From: Acidobacteriaceae bacterium
GTDB lineage: Bacteria; Acidobacteriota; Terriglobia; Terriglobales; Acidobacteriaceae
Length of the DNA: 42,857 bases
Assembly: GCA_030037705.1 (NCBI GenBank)
Contig: JASHQE010000323.1
Location: 1-42,857 of the forward strand
Direction: 5' to 3'
Part shown: piece after piece, positions 34,274 to 42,857 of the stretch
Layout of the letters: every line of letters starts with the position of its first letter
Position numbering within the stretch: the first letter of the stretch is position 1
The notes under the pieces: generated by a model
Told to the model about the DNA's origin: nothing
Databases searched by the model: none
Seen by the model: only the letters and a program-made list of their open reading frames with translations
Translations under genes and position numbers: made by a program

Positions 34274-35793
34274 TCCGATCAAGATGGAAGATGCTGTTCT
34301 GCATGCTCGCTGTGGCTCTGCTCTGCGCGAGGAGCGCATATGCGCACGTCGGCAACAAGGACATCTACCAGACCGTTGCAGTAGGGCCATACAAGCTCTT
34401 TGTCACGGTTCGGGTGCCGCTGGTAATTCCAGGTGTAGCTACGGTGGAAGTGCGGTCGAGCGGAGCTCCGATCCGCAGCATGACTGTTACGCCGCTGCCG
34501 TTGACCGGAGAGGCTTCGAAGCATCCACCGACGCCGGATGCGATGAAGGCTTCGAGCAGCGATCCAGCGTTCTTCACAGGTTCGCTTTGGATCATGGCCG
34601 CGGGGTCGTGGCAGGTGCGCTTTTCTATGGAAGGAGCGGGCGGTGCGGCCACAGCCGGTGTTCCAGTGCCGGCGGTTCCAACCAGGATACTGCGCATGCA
34701 GCGGCCCATGGGCGTGATGCTGGCCCTGCTCGGGTGCACCCTTGTTCTGGGCATCGTGGGAATTGTGATGGCAGCGGTGCGTGAGGCGCGGCTGGTTCCT
34801 GGAGCGATACCCGGGCCGGCGCCGCGCCGGCGGGCGCTGCTTGCCGGTGCGGCAGCTTTCGTTGTGTGCGCGGTTACGGTCTGGCTCGGCGGCAAATGGT
34901 GGAACGTCGAGGCTGCGGATTATGCGGCGGAGATGCATCACAACTCTGAGATGCGGGCGAGCCTGGATGGAGATCATCTGGACCTCTTGATAGGCGATCC
35001 CGATCCGGCGGCCAAGGAAGGTTGGAAAGCGATCGAGAATTCAGACCTATTGATGGATCACGGCCATCTGATGCATCTTTACGCGATCCGCTGGCCGGAG
35101 ATGGATGCAGTGTTCCACCTGCATCCGGTGCCGGACGGCAAGCGTGGATTCAATGAAACGCTTCCTGCGATGCCCGCGGGTACGTATCATCTATATGCGG
35201 ATGTGGTCTTCCGCAGCGGATTTCCGGAGACAGAGACGGCGACACTTGCCGTTCCGGCGGGAATGACAGGCGCGGCCCTTGGAAACGAGGATGCCAGCGC
35301 CACGCCGCAACCGCTCTCGGCCGGGGAACTCGGCCCTCGTTACAGGCTTCCCGACGGATACGTGATGGTATGGGACCAGTCGGCGGTTCTGACCGCGAAT
35401 ATGCCGTACAACCTCGTCTTCCACCTGCTGGATCCGCAGGGCAAGCCGGCTGCGGACATGCAGCCCTATCTGGGCATGGCAGGACATGCGGCGTTCGTAA
35501 AGACCGACGGGACGGCCTTCGCGCACACGCATCCGGATGGCTCGGCTGCGATGCCTGCGGTGATGTTGGCGAACGAGAGCTCGGGCTCGTCAACAAATGA
35601 GATGGCGAACGGGATGGCAGGTGAGATGAACGGCATGGCGGACATGAATGCGATGAATATGAGCACGGAGCCGGTTTCACCTACGGTGTCCTTCCCCTAT
35701 GGGTTCCCGTCTGCCGGAAAGTATCGCGTCTTTATCCAGATGAAGCACGGAAGCACGGTCGAGACCGGGGTCTTCGACGCAAACGTGCAGTAG
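34270..35793 (+). CDS. Secreted or membrane-anchored His/Met-rich protein, possible metal handling
   Basis: The 507-residue protein is translationally coupled to the upstream membrane protein. It has a signal peptide (LFCMLAVALLCARSAYA, residues 9-25), an extracytoplasmic beta-rich domain, two membrane helices near residues 147-169 and 189-207, and a large C-terminal extracytoplasmic part. Possible metal ligands are EMHHNSEM (221-228), DHGHLMH (263-269), FHLHP (282-286) and FAHTHPDG. Seven Met occur in about 22 residues near 443-464. The first domain has a YtkA/FixH-like feel (YKLFVTVRVPLVIPGVATVEV). Copper binding or delivery is a reasonable guess, not shown. The family was not recognised with certainty. 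Confidence 0.72.
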   Translation: MIRSRWKMLFCMLAVALLCARSAYAHVGNKDIYQTVAVGPYKLFVTVRVPLVIPGVATVEVRSSGAPIRSMTVTPLPLTGEASKHPPTPDAMKASSSDPAFFTGSLWIMAAGSWQVRFSMEGAGGAATAGVPVPAVPTRILRMQRPMGVMLALLGCTLVLGIVGIVMAAVREARLVPGAIPGPAPRRRALLAGAAAFVVCAVTVWLGGKWWNVEAADYAAEMHHNSEMRASLDGDHLDLLIGDPDPAAKEGWKAIENSDLLMDHGHLMHLYAIRWPEMDAVFHLHPVPDGKRGFNETLPAMPAGTYHLYADVVFRSGFPETETATLAVPAGMTGAALGNEDASATPQPLSAGELGPRYRLPDGYVMVWDQSAVLTANMPYNLVFHLLDPQGKPAADMQPYLGMAGHAAFVKTDGTAFAHTHPDGSAAMPAVMLANESSGSSTNEMANGMAGEMNGMADMNAMNMSTEPVSPTVSFPYGFPSAGKYRVFIQMKHGSTVETGVFDANVQ

Positions 35794-36146
35794 CTAGGGT
35801 GTGATTGCGTTCACTGACAATGAACAGTTGAAGCAAGTGAAAATTCCACCTGTTCCACCTGCGGCGATGGGTACTCTCCAGCTATCACTTCCGTCAGCGT
35901 TTCTCCAGTTACTACCTTGGTGAGAGACTCTATAACACTGATTCTGCATAGAGTTATATGCAAGTGTTATTTACCCGGCCTTCCGCCTGGCCCATATTGG
36001 TACGCAGATAGGTGGTCAAGGGCTGGGCGTAAAGACGTAAGAGGAGAGACTCAGTTCCTGTTTATCCGCCCGCGAGAGTTGCAGCAGGTATTGCGAAAAG
36101 TTCCCCGTCTGTTAGAACGAATGACCCATTCTGTCGATAAGGAGGG
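35794..36146. other. Intergenic region before the second repeat element
   Basis: These 353 bases follow the His/Met-rich gene. They contain a tandem 9-base repeat, TTCCACCTG (35844-35852 and 35853-35861). A 77-codon frame, TTG 35917 to TAG 36150, ends inside the following repeat element; it has no clear ribosome binding site and no recognised family, so it is not called. Nothing else was seen. Confidence 0.4.
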
Positions 36147-36264
36147 CTAGAGCAGTTCCCGGATTGGTCTAGTGCAAAAGCACGCCCGCAAGTGGCGTCC
36201 GCCGCGGCGGACGCTACCCTATTCGACTTTCAAAGAGTCAACATTCATTCGGGATCTGCTCTAA
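36147..36264. repeat. MITE/REP-like element, copy 2, with a 20-base palindrome
   Basis: This 118-base element has the same modules as the one at 24131-24219. The left end is CTAGAGCAGTTCCCGGATT and the right end CATTCGGGATCTGCTCTAA; they pair at 15 of 19 positions. It also has GTGC-AAAA-GCAC (36172-36183) and GACTTTCAAAGAGTC, followed by a near-identical run into the right end. It differs by an inserted perfect palindrome, GCGTCCGCCGCGGCGGACGC (36195-36214). Its right end touches the Shine-Dalgarno sequence of the PilZ gene. Confidence 0.75.
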
Positions 36265-36274
36265 GGGGAAGTGA

Positions 36275-37360
36275 ATGACGCAGCAACGCTATTTTCACGA
36301 TGCAACGGCCCCCGCAGTGCAACATAGCGTGGAAGCTGGGAAGCATTGTGCCTACAATCGGAGCCGGGAGCGATTCCTGAGCGCAGATGTAGACGCTGCC
36401 GATTTCTCTGGTCCTAGCCTTGATACCCGTTTACCTGCGCTTACACCCACCTCGGGCGCGGGTCTATGGCTAATTCCATTTCGGGGTATTTCACCCACAA
36501 GCGTGCGGATTCCGGTCGATCTGATCTATCTCGATCGCAACTGCGCCGTGATCGAGACAGTCGAATCCTTCCCGATTGCCCGTGCTTCTGCTTCGAGTCC
36601 GGCTTCTGCAAGTGTCCTTGTCCTTCCGGCGAACTCGATCCGTTCCACCGAGACCCAGTGCGGCGATCAACTGATTCTTTGCGCCCCGGACGAGATGAAA
36701 AGGGTCTTGCAGCGGCTGGCCGGTGCAAACGCGGATGGCGCTCCTGAACAATCCGCCAAGGATTGGGTAGTTCGCGGCGGCAGCACCGGCCGTCTCTTGC
36801 AATGGGAAGACCGTAATAAAGCCAAGAACCCCACGGAAGAGACTCCTGTTGATTCTCGCGCAGATGAGAACCTTCCCGGCGAACTGGCAGTTACCGCCCT
36901 CGAACCGCAAATGACGCCCGCTGCTGAACCGGTGCAGCAGAACATCAAGCCTGCGAAGAGCTGGTTGCGGCGCCTGCTATCCCCGGATCCGCCTCAACCC
37001 AGGAAATCTCAACGGGAATCCCTACCCGGGCTCTCTGCTTATTTCTTCACCGGCGGCACCCCGGTAGCGCATGGCGTCCGCGACATCAGTCTGACTGGAA
37101 TGTACGTGTTCACCAGCGAACGCTGGTACCTCGGCACCATGGTCAGAATGACGCTTACGGACCGCCTCGAACCAACCGCCGAGCGCTCGATTACCTTGAA
37201 TGCGTCTGTCATCCGCTGGGGCAATGACGGCGTGGGCTTGAAGTTTATCTTCCAAAGCACCAAAGATCGGCGTCAGCGGCAGTCGGATGGTTTGCCCGTA
37301 GGCGTGGATCAAACAGACATCGAACGCTTTCTGCAGCGGCTCCGCACCACTAAAAATTAG
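36275..37360 (+). CDS. DUF192-like plus PilZ domain protein
   Basis: The 361-residue protein has an N-terminal region resembling DUF192 (VRIPVDLIYLDRNCAVIETV, then VLVLPANSI and CGDQLIL). A low-complexity linker follows, then a C-terminal PilZ-like domain with DISLTGMYVFTSERW and VIRWGNDGVGLKFIF. PilZ domains often bind cyclic di-GMP through an RxxxR plus D/NxSxxG pair. The DxSxxG motif is present, and RKSQRES just before the domain may supply the arginines, so binding is possible but not certain. AAGGGGAAG lies four to five bases before the ATG. The repeat element forms its immediate leader. It is convergent with hisA, 67 bases away. Confidence 0.78.
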   Translation: MTQQRYFHDATAPAVQHSVEAGKHCAYNRSRERFLSADVDAADFSGPSLDTRLPALTPTSGAGLWLIPFRGISPTSVRIPVDLIYLDRNCAVIETVESFPIARASASSPASASVLVLPANSIRSTETQCGDQLILCAPDEMKRVLQRLAGANADGAPEQSAKDWVVRGGSTGRLLQWEDRNKAKNPTEETPVDSRADENLPGELAVTALEPQMTPAAEPVQQNIKPAKSWLRRLLSPDPPQPRKSQRESLPGLSAYFFTGGTPVAHGVRDISLTGMYVFTSERWYLGTMVRMTLTDRLEPTAERSITLNASVIRWGNDGVGLKFIFQSTKDRRQRQSDGLPVGVDQTDIERFLQRLRTTKN

Positions 37361-37427
37361 AGCTGAATCTGAGCAACGATGCTCAGTGCATGGCAGACGC
37401 GTATCTTCTTTGCACAGGTTAGGAGCT

Positions 37428-38105
37428 TCACACCGCGAGCTGCTCGGTATAGACGGCCATGCCAACCACAGCGTCGGCGCCGAGCGCGTCCAGCCTGTCA
37501 ATCTCCTGTTGGCTGCGAATGCCGCCCGCAACGATAAGCTGACGTTGTGTAAGCTTGCGCAGGCGTGCAGCGGTCTCGATGGGAAAGCCGCGCAGCAGGC
37601 CCTCGCCATCGACATGCGTATAGAGAAACGCAGCCGCATAGGGCTCAAGCTGAGGGATTGCATCGTCCGGCGTTAGTTCGACCTGCGCTTTCCAGCCCTT
37701 TACGGCAATGCGGCCGTTTTTCGTGTCGATGCCGGCGACGATGCGCCGTATTCCGACAACTGCCGCCAGCTCTGCAGCGAAGGTGGTGTTGACGGCTCCT
37801 TCTGCGGAGAAAAGCGCGGAACCAAGGATGACCCGTTGCGCTCCAGCATCAAGGACTTGTTGGGCGCGCTCGATCGTGTGGATGCCGCCGCCCGCCTGGC
37901 AGGGCAGGCGCTTCGCAATCTGCGCAACGAGCGCGGAGTTATCGCCCTGGCGCATCGCGGCGTCCAGATCAATGAGTTGCACGAGGGGATATTTGGAGAA
38001 CTTTTCGATCCAGTATTCAAAATCATCAAAGGCAAGGCGGAGTTTTTCCCCCTGCACAAGTTGGACGATGCGGCCGCCCAGCAGATCAATCGAAGGAATC
38101 AGCAT
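37428..38105 (-). CDS. hisA: HisA: ProFAR isomerase
   Basis: The 225-residue beta/alpha barrel isomerises ProFAR to PRFAR, the fourth step of histidine synthesis. It is about 15-20 residues shorter than common HisA. The N-terminal catalytic Asp is in [10 protein letters not shown], the second half-barrel Asp in AGIDTKNG, and the phosphate-binding loops are in CQAGGGIHT and VAGGIRS. The first loop ([19 protein letters not shown]) differs from the usual VRLxxGDY pattern, so the assignment also rests on operon context. It is the last gene of the operon, overlaps hisF by seven bases, and ends convergent with the PilZ gene. Confidence 0.85.
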   Translation of the reverse strand: MLIPSIDLLGGRIVQLVQGEKLRLAFDDFEYWIEKFSKYPLVQLIDLDAAMRQGDNSALVAQIAKRLPCQAGGGIHTIERAQQVLDAGAQRVILGSALFSAEGAVNTTFAAELAAVVGIRRIVAGIDTKNGRIAVKGWKAQVELTPDDAIPQLEPYAAAFLYTHVDGEGLLRGFPIETAARLRKLTQRQLIVAGGIRSQQEIDRLDALGADAVVGMAVYTEQLAV

Positions 38106-38878
38106 GGAAGCCTCACGGGAACACCCGCTGCCGCGAGCTCTTCCTTGAGCAAGCGTGCGCTCGATACACCGAAGTGAAAGATGCTGGCTGCAAGCGCGGC
38201 ATCGGCTTTCCCGCGCGCAAAGACATCGGCAAAATGGCCGACAGTGCCTGCACCGCCCGATGCGATGACAGGAATGCTCACGGCTTCGCTGACTGCCGCG
38301 GTAAGCTCGCAGTCAAAGCCGGCGCGCGTGCCGTCCGCATCCATTGAAGTGAGAAGAATTTCGCCGGCGCCGCGCTGTTCGGCCTCGTGCGCCCACTCGA
38401 CGGCTCGGCGGCCCGTGGGTTTGCGCCCGCCCTGCACAAAGACCTCTGCATCGCGCACGGGATCAGCGGCAGCGGGATCGCGGCGCGCGTCGATGGCGAC
38501 CACGACAGCCTGCGCGCCGAAGCTGCGACCGATGGCGCTGATGAGCATGGGATCGGCGAGTGCGGCAGAGTTCACGCTGATCTTGTCGGCGCCGGCTTCG
38601 AAGACCTGTTCGGCATCGCGCGCAGTGCGGATGCCGCCACCGACCGTGAAGGGAACAAACAGCTCGCGTGCGGTGCGCCGCACGGTATCGAGCAGCGTCT
38701 GGCGGCCTTCATGCGTAGCGGTGATGTCGAGCAGAACGATCTCATCCGCGCCTTCACGGGCGTGGCGCGCGGCCTGCGTCGCTGGATCGCCGGCGTCCAC
38801 CAGATCGACGAACTGTACTCCCTTGACGACGCGGCCGGCATGCACGTCAAGGCAGGCGATGATGCGCTTGGTCAGCAT
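38099..38878 (-). CDS. hisF: HisF: imidazole glycerol phosphate synthase cyclase subunit
   Basis: The 259-residue barrel, of typical length, uses ammonia from HisH to convert PRFAR to imidazole glycerol phosphate and AICAR. It shows [17 protein letters not shown] with the catalytic Asp, [21 protein letters not shown] with the second Asp, [14 protein letters not shown] and [15 protein letters not shown]. It lies directly between hisH and hisA with short overlaps of seven bases on both sides. Placing hisF before hisA is unlike the enterobacterial order. Confidence 0.95.
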   Translation of the reverse strand: MLTKRIIACLDVHAGRVVKGVQFVDLVDAGDPATQAARHAREGADEIVLLDITATHEGRQTLLDTVRRTARELFVPFTVGGGIRTARDAEQVFEAGADKISVNSAALADPMLISAIGRSFGAQAVVVAIDARRDPAAADPVRDAEVFVQGGRKPTGRRAVEWAHEAEQRGAGEILLTSMDADGTRAGFDCELTAAVSEAVSIPVIASGGAGTVGHFADVFARGKADAALAASIFHFGVSSARLLKEELAAAGVPVRLPC

Positions 38879-39480
38879 GAGATCTCCAGAAAATTGCGCA
38901 GAATTTTCAAGCCGGTATCACCGGATTTTTCGGGATGGAACTGCACGCCCATGACATTGCCGCGCTCGACCGCCGCAGCAAAGGGCTCAATGTAATGCGT
39001 GGTGGCTGTCGTATCGGTGGTAACAGGGCCTTTGTAGGAATGTGTGAAATAGACAAATTCGCCCGGCTCGACGCCAGCGAGCAAACGAGAACCATTGCGC
39101 AAGGCAAGCGAGTTCCAGCCGACGTGCGGTATTTTTTCCGTGCTCTCGGAGAAGCGCGTGCATTGTCCGTCAAAGTGGCCGAGACCCGGCTGACCGGGTG
39201 CTTCCGTCGAACCTGAGTAGAGCCACTGCATTCCCACGCAGACGCCGAGGAAGGGAACTCCGCGTGCGATAGCGGCGCGGATCGCGGATGTAAGACCGGC
39301 AGAATCGAGACGTTGTGTTGCCGCGAAGTGGCCCACGCCGGGCAGCACGATGCGCTCCGCTGATTCGATGAGTGCGAGATTGCCGTCCGATACGACGGCC
39401 TCTGCGCCGAGATGGCGCAGCGTCTTGAGCACGGAGGTGAGATTGCCGGCTTTGTAGTCGATGACGGTAACGCGCATCAC
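38872..39480 (-). CDS. hisH: HisH: imidazole glycerol phosphate synthase glutaminase subunit
   Basis: The 202-residue class I glutamine amidotransferase supplies ammonia to HisF. Nucleophile Cys81 is in [15 protein letters not shown], and the His182/Glu184 pair is in [10 protein letters not shown]. The N-terminus, [14 protein letters not shown], is typical. The start overlaps the hisB stop as ATGA, and the end overlaps hisF by seven bases, as expected for subunits made together. Confidence 0.95.
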   Translation of the reverse strand: MMRVTVIDYKAGNLTSVLKTLRHLGAEAVVSDGNLALIESAERIVLPGVGHFAATQRLDSAGLTSAIRAAIARGVPFLGVCVGMQWLYSGSTEAPGQPGLGHFDGQCTRFSESTEKIPHVGWNSLALRNGSRLLAGVEPGEFVYFTHSYKGPVTTDTTATTHYIEPFAAAVERGNVMGVQFHPEKSGDTGLKILRNFLEISC

Positions 39481-40106
39481 AACAGTCCCTTCGTGGAAGG
39501 CAACATTTCACCGAGTTGCCTGTCGCGGGAGCAGGCCACGCGCAGAGCACGGGCAAAGGCCTTGAAGATGGCCTCGATCTTGTGATGATTCGAACGGCCA
39601 TACATGGTCTTCACATGTACGTTGGCTCGCGCACCGCGAGCGAAGCCTTCGAAGAAATCGGCGACCAATTCGGTTTGCAGATCGCCGACTAATCGCGTGC
39701 GGAGCTTTGCGTCGACGGCGAATGCGGCGCGGCCGCTCATGTCCACGGCGGCGATGGCGAGCGTTTCGTCCATCGGCATCACGAAGTAGCCGGCGCGGAG
39801 AATACCACGCTTGTCGCCAAGGGCACGGTCAAAAGCCTCACCCAGTGCGATGCCCACATCTTCCACGGTGTGATGCTGATCTACATCGAGGTCGCCATCG
39901 CATTTAAGCTCAAGGTCGAAGGCGCCGTGACGCGTGAAGAGCTCGAGCATGTGATCGAAGAAGCGGATACCGGTAGAAATTTTGTAGCGCCCCTGACCTT
40001 CGATCGTAAGCGCGAGGTCGATACGGGTCTCGGCCGTATGCCGCGCAACAGTTGCGGTGCGCTTGTTTGTCGGGGCCGCGCTTGGCTTTTTCCGTCTTCC
40101 TGTCAT
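39477..40106 (-). CDS. hisB: HisB: imidazoleglycerol-phosphate dehydratase
   Basis: The 209-residue protein is the monofunctional dehydratase, without the phosphatase domain of the enterobacterial HisB fusion. Manganese-binding motifs are present: [30 protein letters not shown] and [17 protein letters not shown] basic N-terminal tail of about 20 residues precedes the conserved core ([10 protein letters not shown]). The start overlaps hisC and the end overlaps hisH by four bases each. Histidinol-phosphate phosphatase must be encoded elsewhere. Confidence 0.95.
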   Translation of the reverse strand: MTGRRKKPSAAPTNKRTATVARHTAETRIDLALTIEGQGRYKISTGIRFFDHMLELFTRHGAFDLELKCDGDLDVDQHHTVEDVGIALGEAFDRALGDKRGILRAGYFVMPMDETLAIAAVDMSGRAAFAVDAKLRTRLVGDLQTELVADFFEGFARGARANVHVKTMYGRSNHHKIEAIFKAFARALRVACSRDRQLGEMLPSTKGLL

Positions 40107-41200
40107 CGTCTCTCATTCCTTGCGCGCAGTGCGGCCAGTGCTTCATGGAGGGCGATAGCTGCATTCTGCATCTGTTCGCGTGTGCCGATGGTGATGCGTA
40201 CACGGCCATCGCAACCGGGATCATTAGAGCGGTCTCGGACCAGGACGCCCGCTTCGCGCATGAGGCGCACAAATTCAGCGTGCTGCGGGCCGATCTCAAC
40301 CAAGATGAAATTGGCGCGGCTTGGCCAGCAGCGCACCTTCGCTGCGTCGAGCGCGCCTTCGAATTCGCCGCGCGCGGCCAGCACTTCCATTACATAGCGA
40401 TCGAGATAGGCTTTGTCTTCAAGCGCGGCAGGCAGGCAGGCAAGCGCAATCGCGTTCACGCTATACGGCGAAAGAACGCGGCGCACCCAGCGCATGAGTT
40501 CCACCGGGCCGGCGAGTATGCCGAGGCGCAGCCCGGCGAGGCCGTAAGCTTTCGAGAAAGTACGCGCGACAACGAGATTGGGCAACACGCCCACTAGATC
40601 GAGGACCGTTTCGCCGTGAAAGTGGAAGTACGCCTCATCGACGAACAGCACGGCGTGAGATGCCCGGCGCGCAAGCTCAAGAAGCTGCGCGCGTGTGGCG
40701 ATGGAGCCCGACGGGCTGTTGGGATTGGCGATTGCGATGATCTTGGTGCGCGGGGTAATGGCTGCGAGCAAACGCTCGAAGGGAAATGCAAGATCATCTG
40801 CGGCCTGAATCGTAACGGCACGCGCGTCGGTTGCCGATGCGTAGACCTCGTACATAGTGTACGTAGGCACGGGCAGCAGCAATTCGTCGCCGGATTCGAG
40901 AAATGTTTCGAACAAGACATGGATCGCTTCATCGACGCCGTTCGTGAGCGCGACCTGTTTGGCAGCGAGGCCGAGATGCGCAGCGACGGTCGCCTCGACC
41001 GGCCCGCGCTCAGGATAACGCGTAAGCGCGCCCGCGGAGATTTGGGCCAGGACCTCGCGCACTTTAGGCGAACAAGCGAGCGTGTTCTCGTTAAAATCGA
41101 GGCGCAGTGCGTCGCGGTTGCCCAGCGGAGGATGATACTCCTTCATCGCCTGAACGCATGTGCGAGGTGCGGGACTAAGAGTTGCAGTAGCTTCAGCCAC
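40103..41200 (-). CDS. hisC: HisC: histidinol-phosphate aminotransferase
   Basis: The 365-residue fold-type I PLP enzyme converts imidazole acetol phosphate to histidinol phosphate. The Schiff-base lysine is Lys217 in [14 protein letters not shown]. Other motifs are [32 protein letters not shown] and the terminal [11 protein letters not shown]. It overlaps hisD by eight bases and hisB by four. Length and motifs are normal, so no oddity is seen. Confidence 0.94.
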   Translation of the reverse strand: MAEATATLSPAPRTCVQAMKEYHPPLGNRDALRLDFNENTLACSPKVREVLAQISAGALTRYPERGPVEATVAAHLGLAAKQVALTNGVDEAIHVLFETFLESGDELLLPVPTYTMYEVYASATDARAVTIQAADDLAFPFERLLAAITPRTKIIAIANPNSPSGSIATRAQLLELARRASHAVLFVDEAYFHFHGETVLDLVGVLPNLVVARTFSKAYGLAGLRLGILAGPVELMRWVRRVLSPYSVNAIALACLPAALEDKAYLDRYVMEVLAARGEFEGALDAAKVRCWPSRANFILVEIGPQHAEFVRLMREAGVLVRDRSNDPGCDGRVRITIGTREQMQNAAIALHEALAALRARNERR

Positions 41201-42473
41201 GGGACCTCCTTGTATTCAATCGCGCGTGAATGGCTTCCGCGTGGCCTGTCAGGCCTTCAGCTTGGGCCAGAAGTGCAGCCTTAAGGCCGAGAGCACGCAC
41301 ACCTTGCTGTGTATATTGCTGCACTGTGATGAGCTTGACGAAGTCATTGACGCTCAATCCGCCGCGCACGCGCGCCATACCGCCGGTAGGCAACGTGTGG
41401 TTTGGGCCGGAGATGTAATCGCCCATGGGCTGTGCAGACCAGCGGCCAATGAAGACCGAGCCGGCATTTGTAACCCATGCGAGATCGCTCGGTGTGTCGA
41501 TGGTAAGATGCTCGGGCGCGATGCGGTTCGTGATCGTGCGTGCTTCCGCAGAGCTAGACGTGATAATCACAATGCCATTGCGATTCAAGGCCTCGCGCGC
41601 CGTGACGTTGTTGCGGCTGCGCTGCTTTGCTTCCGCAATGACTTCTTGAGCGAGATCTTCCCGGGTGGTGATGAAGATGGCGAGAGCTTCAGGATCGTGC
41701 TCAGCCTGGGCCACGAGATCAGAGGCGATGTCGGATGCAGTTCCCCGGTCGCTGGTGATCACAATCTCTGTAGGTCCGGCGAGCATGTCAATTGCGCAAT
41801 CGAAGGCAACGAGGCGCTTGGCCGCAGTGACGTAGAGATTACCAGGGCCGGTAATCTTATCGACCCGCCGAATGGATTCCACACCGTAAGTAAGTGCAGC
41901 AATGGCATGTGCTCCGCCGAGGCGATAGAACTCGCTGACGCCGAGGAGATGCGCTGCCGCCAAAGTTGCAGCCGCGGGTTTAGGAGACACGATGACGATG
42001 CGTTCGACGCCTGCCACCTGCGCGGGGATGGCGGTCATGAGCAATGTGGAAGGCAGGGGATGACGGCCGCTGGGCACGTAACAACCGATTGAGCCGAGCG
42101 GCCGCACGAGTTGGCCGGTCGTGAGGCCGGGAAACGACGAATCATTCCATGACGAGGGAAGCTGGCGCTTGGCAAATTTACGAATCTGCGCGGCGGCGGT
42201 AGAAAGAGCGTCGCGCAGCGTGGGATCGAGCGACTTCCACGCTGCGGCCATCTCCTCTTTCGTCACGCGCAACGCATCGGGACTGGCGAGACCATCGAAT
42301 TGTATGGCGTAACGGAGCAGCGCACGGTCGCCGCGCTTGCGCACATCGGCAACGATGCGACGGACAGCAGGCAGCACGGAATCAAGTGCTGCGCCACCGC
42401 GCCGTTCGAGCGCGGCGAGCACAGCAGTGGCGGATTGTTTGCCTCGTCCCTGGGTGCGGATGAGCTTCATCAT
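41193..42473 (-). CDS. hisD: HisD: histidinol dehydrogenase
   Basis: The 426-residue zinc enzyme oxidises histidinol to histidine in two NAD-dependent steps. Family motifs are PLGSIGCYVPSGRHPLPST, ITGPGNLYVTAAK, LAGPTEIVI, DLVAQAEHDPEA with zinc-binding Gln and His, and YISGPNHTLPTGGMARVRGG. The length is normal. It starts nine bases after the hisG stop and overlaps hisC, consistent with one polycistronic transcript from a promoter outside the window. Confidence 0.95.
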   Translation of the reverse strand: MMKLIRTQGRGKQSATAVLAALERRGGAALDSVLPAVRRIVADVRKRGDRALLRYAIQFDGLASPDALRVTKEEMAAAWKSLDPTLRDALSTAAAQIRKFAKRQLPSSWNDSSFPGLTTGQLVRPLGSIGCYVPSGRHPLPSTLLMTAIPAQVAGVERIVIVSPKPAAATLAAAHLLGVSEFYRLGGAHAIAALTYGVESIRRVDKITGPGNLYVTAAKRLVAFDCAIDMLAGPTEIVITSDRGTASDIASDLVAQAEHDPEALAIFITTREDLAQEVIAEAKQRSRNNVTAREALNRNGIVIITSSSAEARTITNRIAPEHLTIDTPSDLAWVTNAGSVFIGRWSAQPMGDYISGPNHTLPTGGMARVRGGLSVNDFVKLITVQQYTQQGVRALGLKAALLAQAEGLTGHAEAIHARLNTRRSRG

Positions 42474-42481
42474 GGTTTCCG

Positions 42482-42857
42482 TTACAGCACAACCTTATTG
42501 AGCGGGTATTCGACAATGCCAGTTGCGTTCGCCGCTTTCAGGCGCGGAATCACATCGCGCGCCATGCCCTCCTCAACGATTGTATTGACCGCAACCCACT
42601 CCGAGTTGCTCAGTTGCGAAATTGTCGGCGAGTTGAGCGCAGGCAGTACGGCGAGCACAGCATCGAGATCGGCGCGCTTCACATTGAGCATGAGTCCCAC
42701 CTGTGATTGCGCGTCAATTGCGCCACGCAGCATGACAGCTATCTGGTCGAGCTTCTTTTTTTTCCATGGATCGGCAAGCGCCGCGTTGCCGGCTATTAGA
42801 TGTGTCTCGCTCTCCATCACAGTGTCAATGATTTTGAGGTGATTTGCCCTGAGCGAA
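42482..42857 (-). CDS. hisG: HisG: ATP phosphoribosyltransferase, C-terminal part (partial)
   Basis: The frame continues off the right edge; the visible 124 codons are the C-terminus. LRANHLKIIDTVMESETHLI at the edge is the link into the HisG C-terminal regulatory domain. Then come KLDQIAVMLRGAID and LMLNVKRADLDAVLAVLPAL. This domain marks the long-form enzyme with a histidine-binding regulatory region. An internal GTG at 42820 is not the true start. It is the first visible gene of the his operon. Confidence 0.92.
   Translation of the reverse strand, partial: SLRANHLKIIDTVMESETHLIAGNAALADPWKKKKLDQIAVMLRGAIDAQSQVGLMLNVKRADLDAVLAVLPALNSPTISQLSNSEWVAVNTIVEEGMARDVIPRLKAANATGIVEYPLNKVVL

Noticed and set aside
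35917-36150. 77-codon plus-strand frame before the second repeat element
   Set aside because: It starts with TTG, lacks a clear ribosome binding site and matches no known family. Its stop is only the TAG in the repeat end.
1-42857. CRISPR arrays, tRNA or rRNA genes, insertion-sequence transposases
   Set aside because: No regularly spaced repeats, tRNA-like cloverleaf, rRNA sequence or transposase-like protein was recognised on either strand by eye.

Overview
The window looks like part of an Acidobacteriota (Terriglobia-type) chromosome. Both outer-membrane receptors are of the large Oar-like kind with an N-terminal carboxypeptidase-regulatory domain. A membrane-anchored winged-helix regulator, a DUF5107/TPR protein and Tat-exported glycosidases also fit soil acidobacteria. 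This placement rests on gene content as I recognise it; no search was run. Coding density is high and many genes overlap by 1 to 29 bases.

Region A (1-9.9 kb) holds the tail of a TPR protein, then a sugar-type LacI regulator divergent from an MFS sugar porter, then a minus-strand pair: an outer-membrane TonB-type receptor and a DUF5107-TPR protein. An 11-base word, CGTGTACGTTA, occurs upstream of both the porter and the DUF5107 gene. The word ACGTTAACGA occurs upstream of both the DUF5107 gene and the receptor. I read these as candidate operators of one LacI-controlled carbohydrate uptake regulon.

Region B (10.1-21.6 kb) looks like an undescribed biosynthetic cluster. It encodes three SAM methyltransferases, a PF14907-like nucleotidyltransferase, a complete GTP cyclohydrolase II, a B12-binding-type radical SAM enzyme, a metal-dependent amidohydrolase and a UGT/MGT-like glycosyltransferase, all on the plus strand and mostly translationally coupled. 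An HPr-kinase-like P-loop protein lies on the minus strand and a phytanoyl-CoA-dioxygenase-like Fe(II)/2OG enzyme on the plus strand. The product is unknown.

Region C (21.7-33.0 kb) is a minus-strand glycan utilisation operon in the order alpha-N-acetylglucosaminidase (GH89), HGSNAT-like transmembrane acetyltransferase, TonB-type receptor, GH2 beta-glycosidase. A membrane-anchored regulator is encoded just upstream. The first two genes are coupled by an ATGA overlap and match consecutive steps of lysosomal heparan sulfate breakdown. A small repeat with inverted ends and internal hairpins sits between the receptor and the GH2 gene and supplies the receptor's stop codon.

Region D (33.0-37.4 kb) has a polytopic membrane protein coupled to a secreted His/Met-rich membrane protein, then a second copy of the small repeat directly in front of a DUF192-like/PilZ gene.

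Region E (37.4-42.9 kb) is a histidine operon on the minus strand, hisG(partial)-hisD-hisC-hisB-hisH-hisF-hisA, tightly packed. hisI/hisE is not present in the part seen. No tRNA, rRNA, CRISPR array or transposase gene was recognised.
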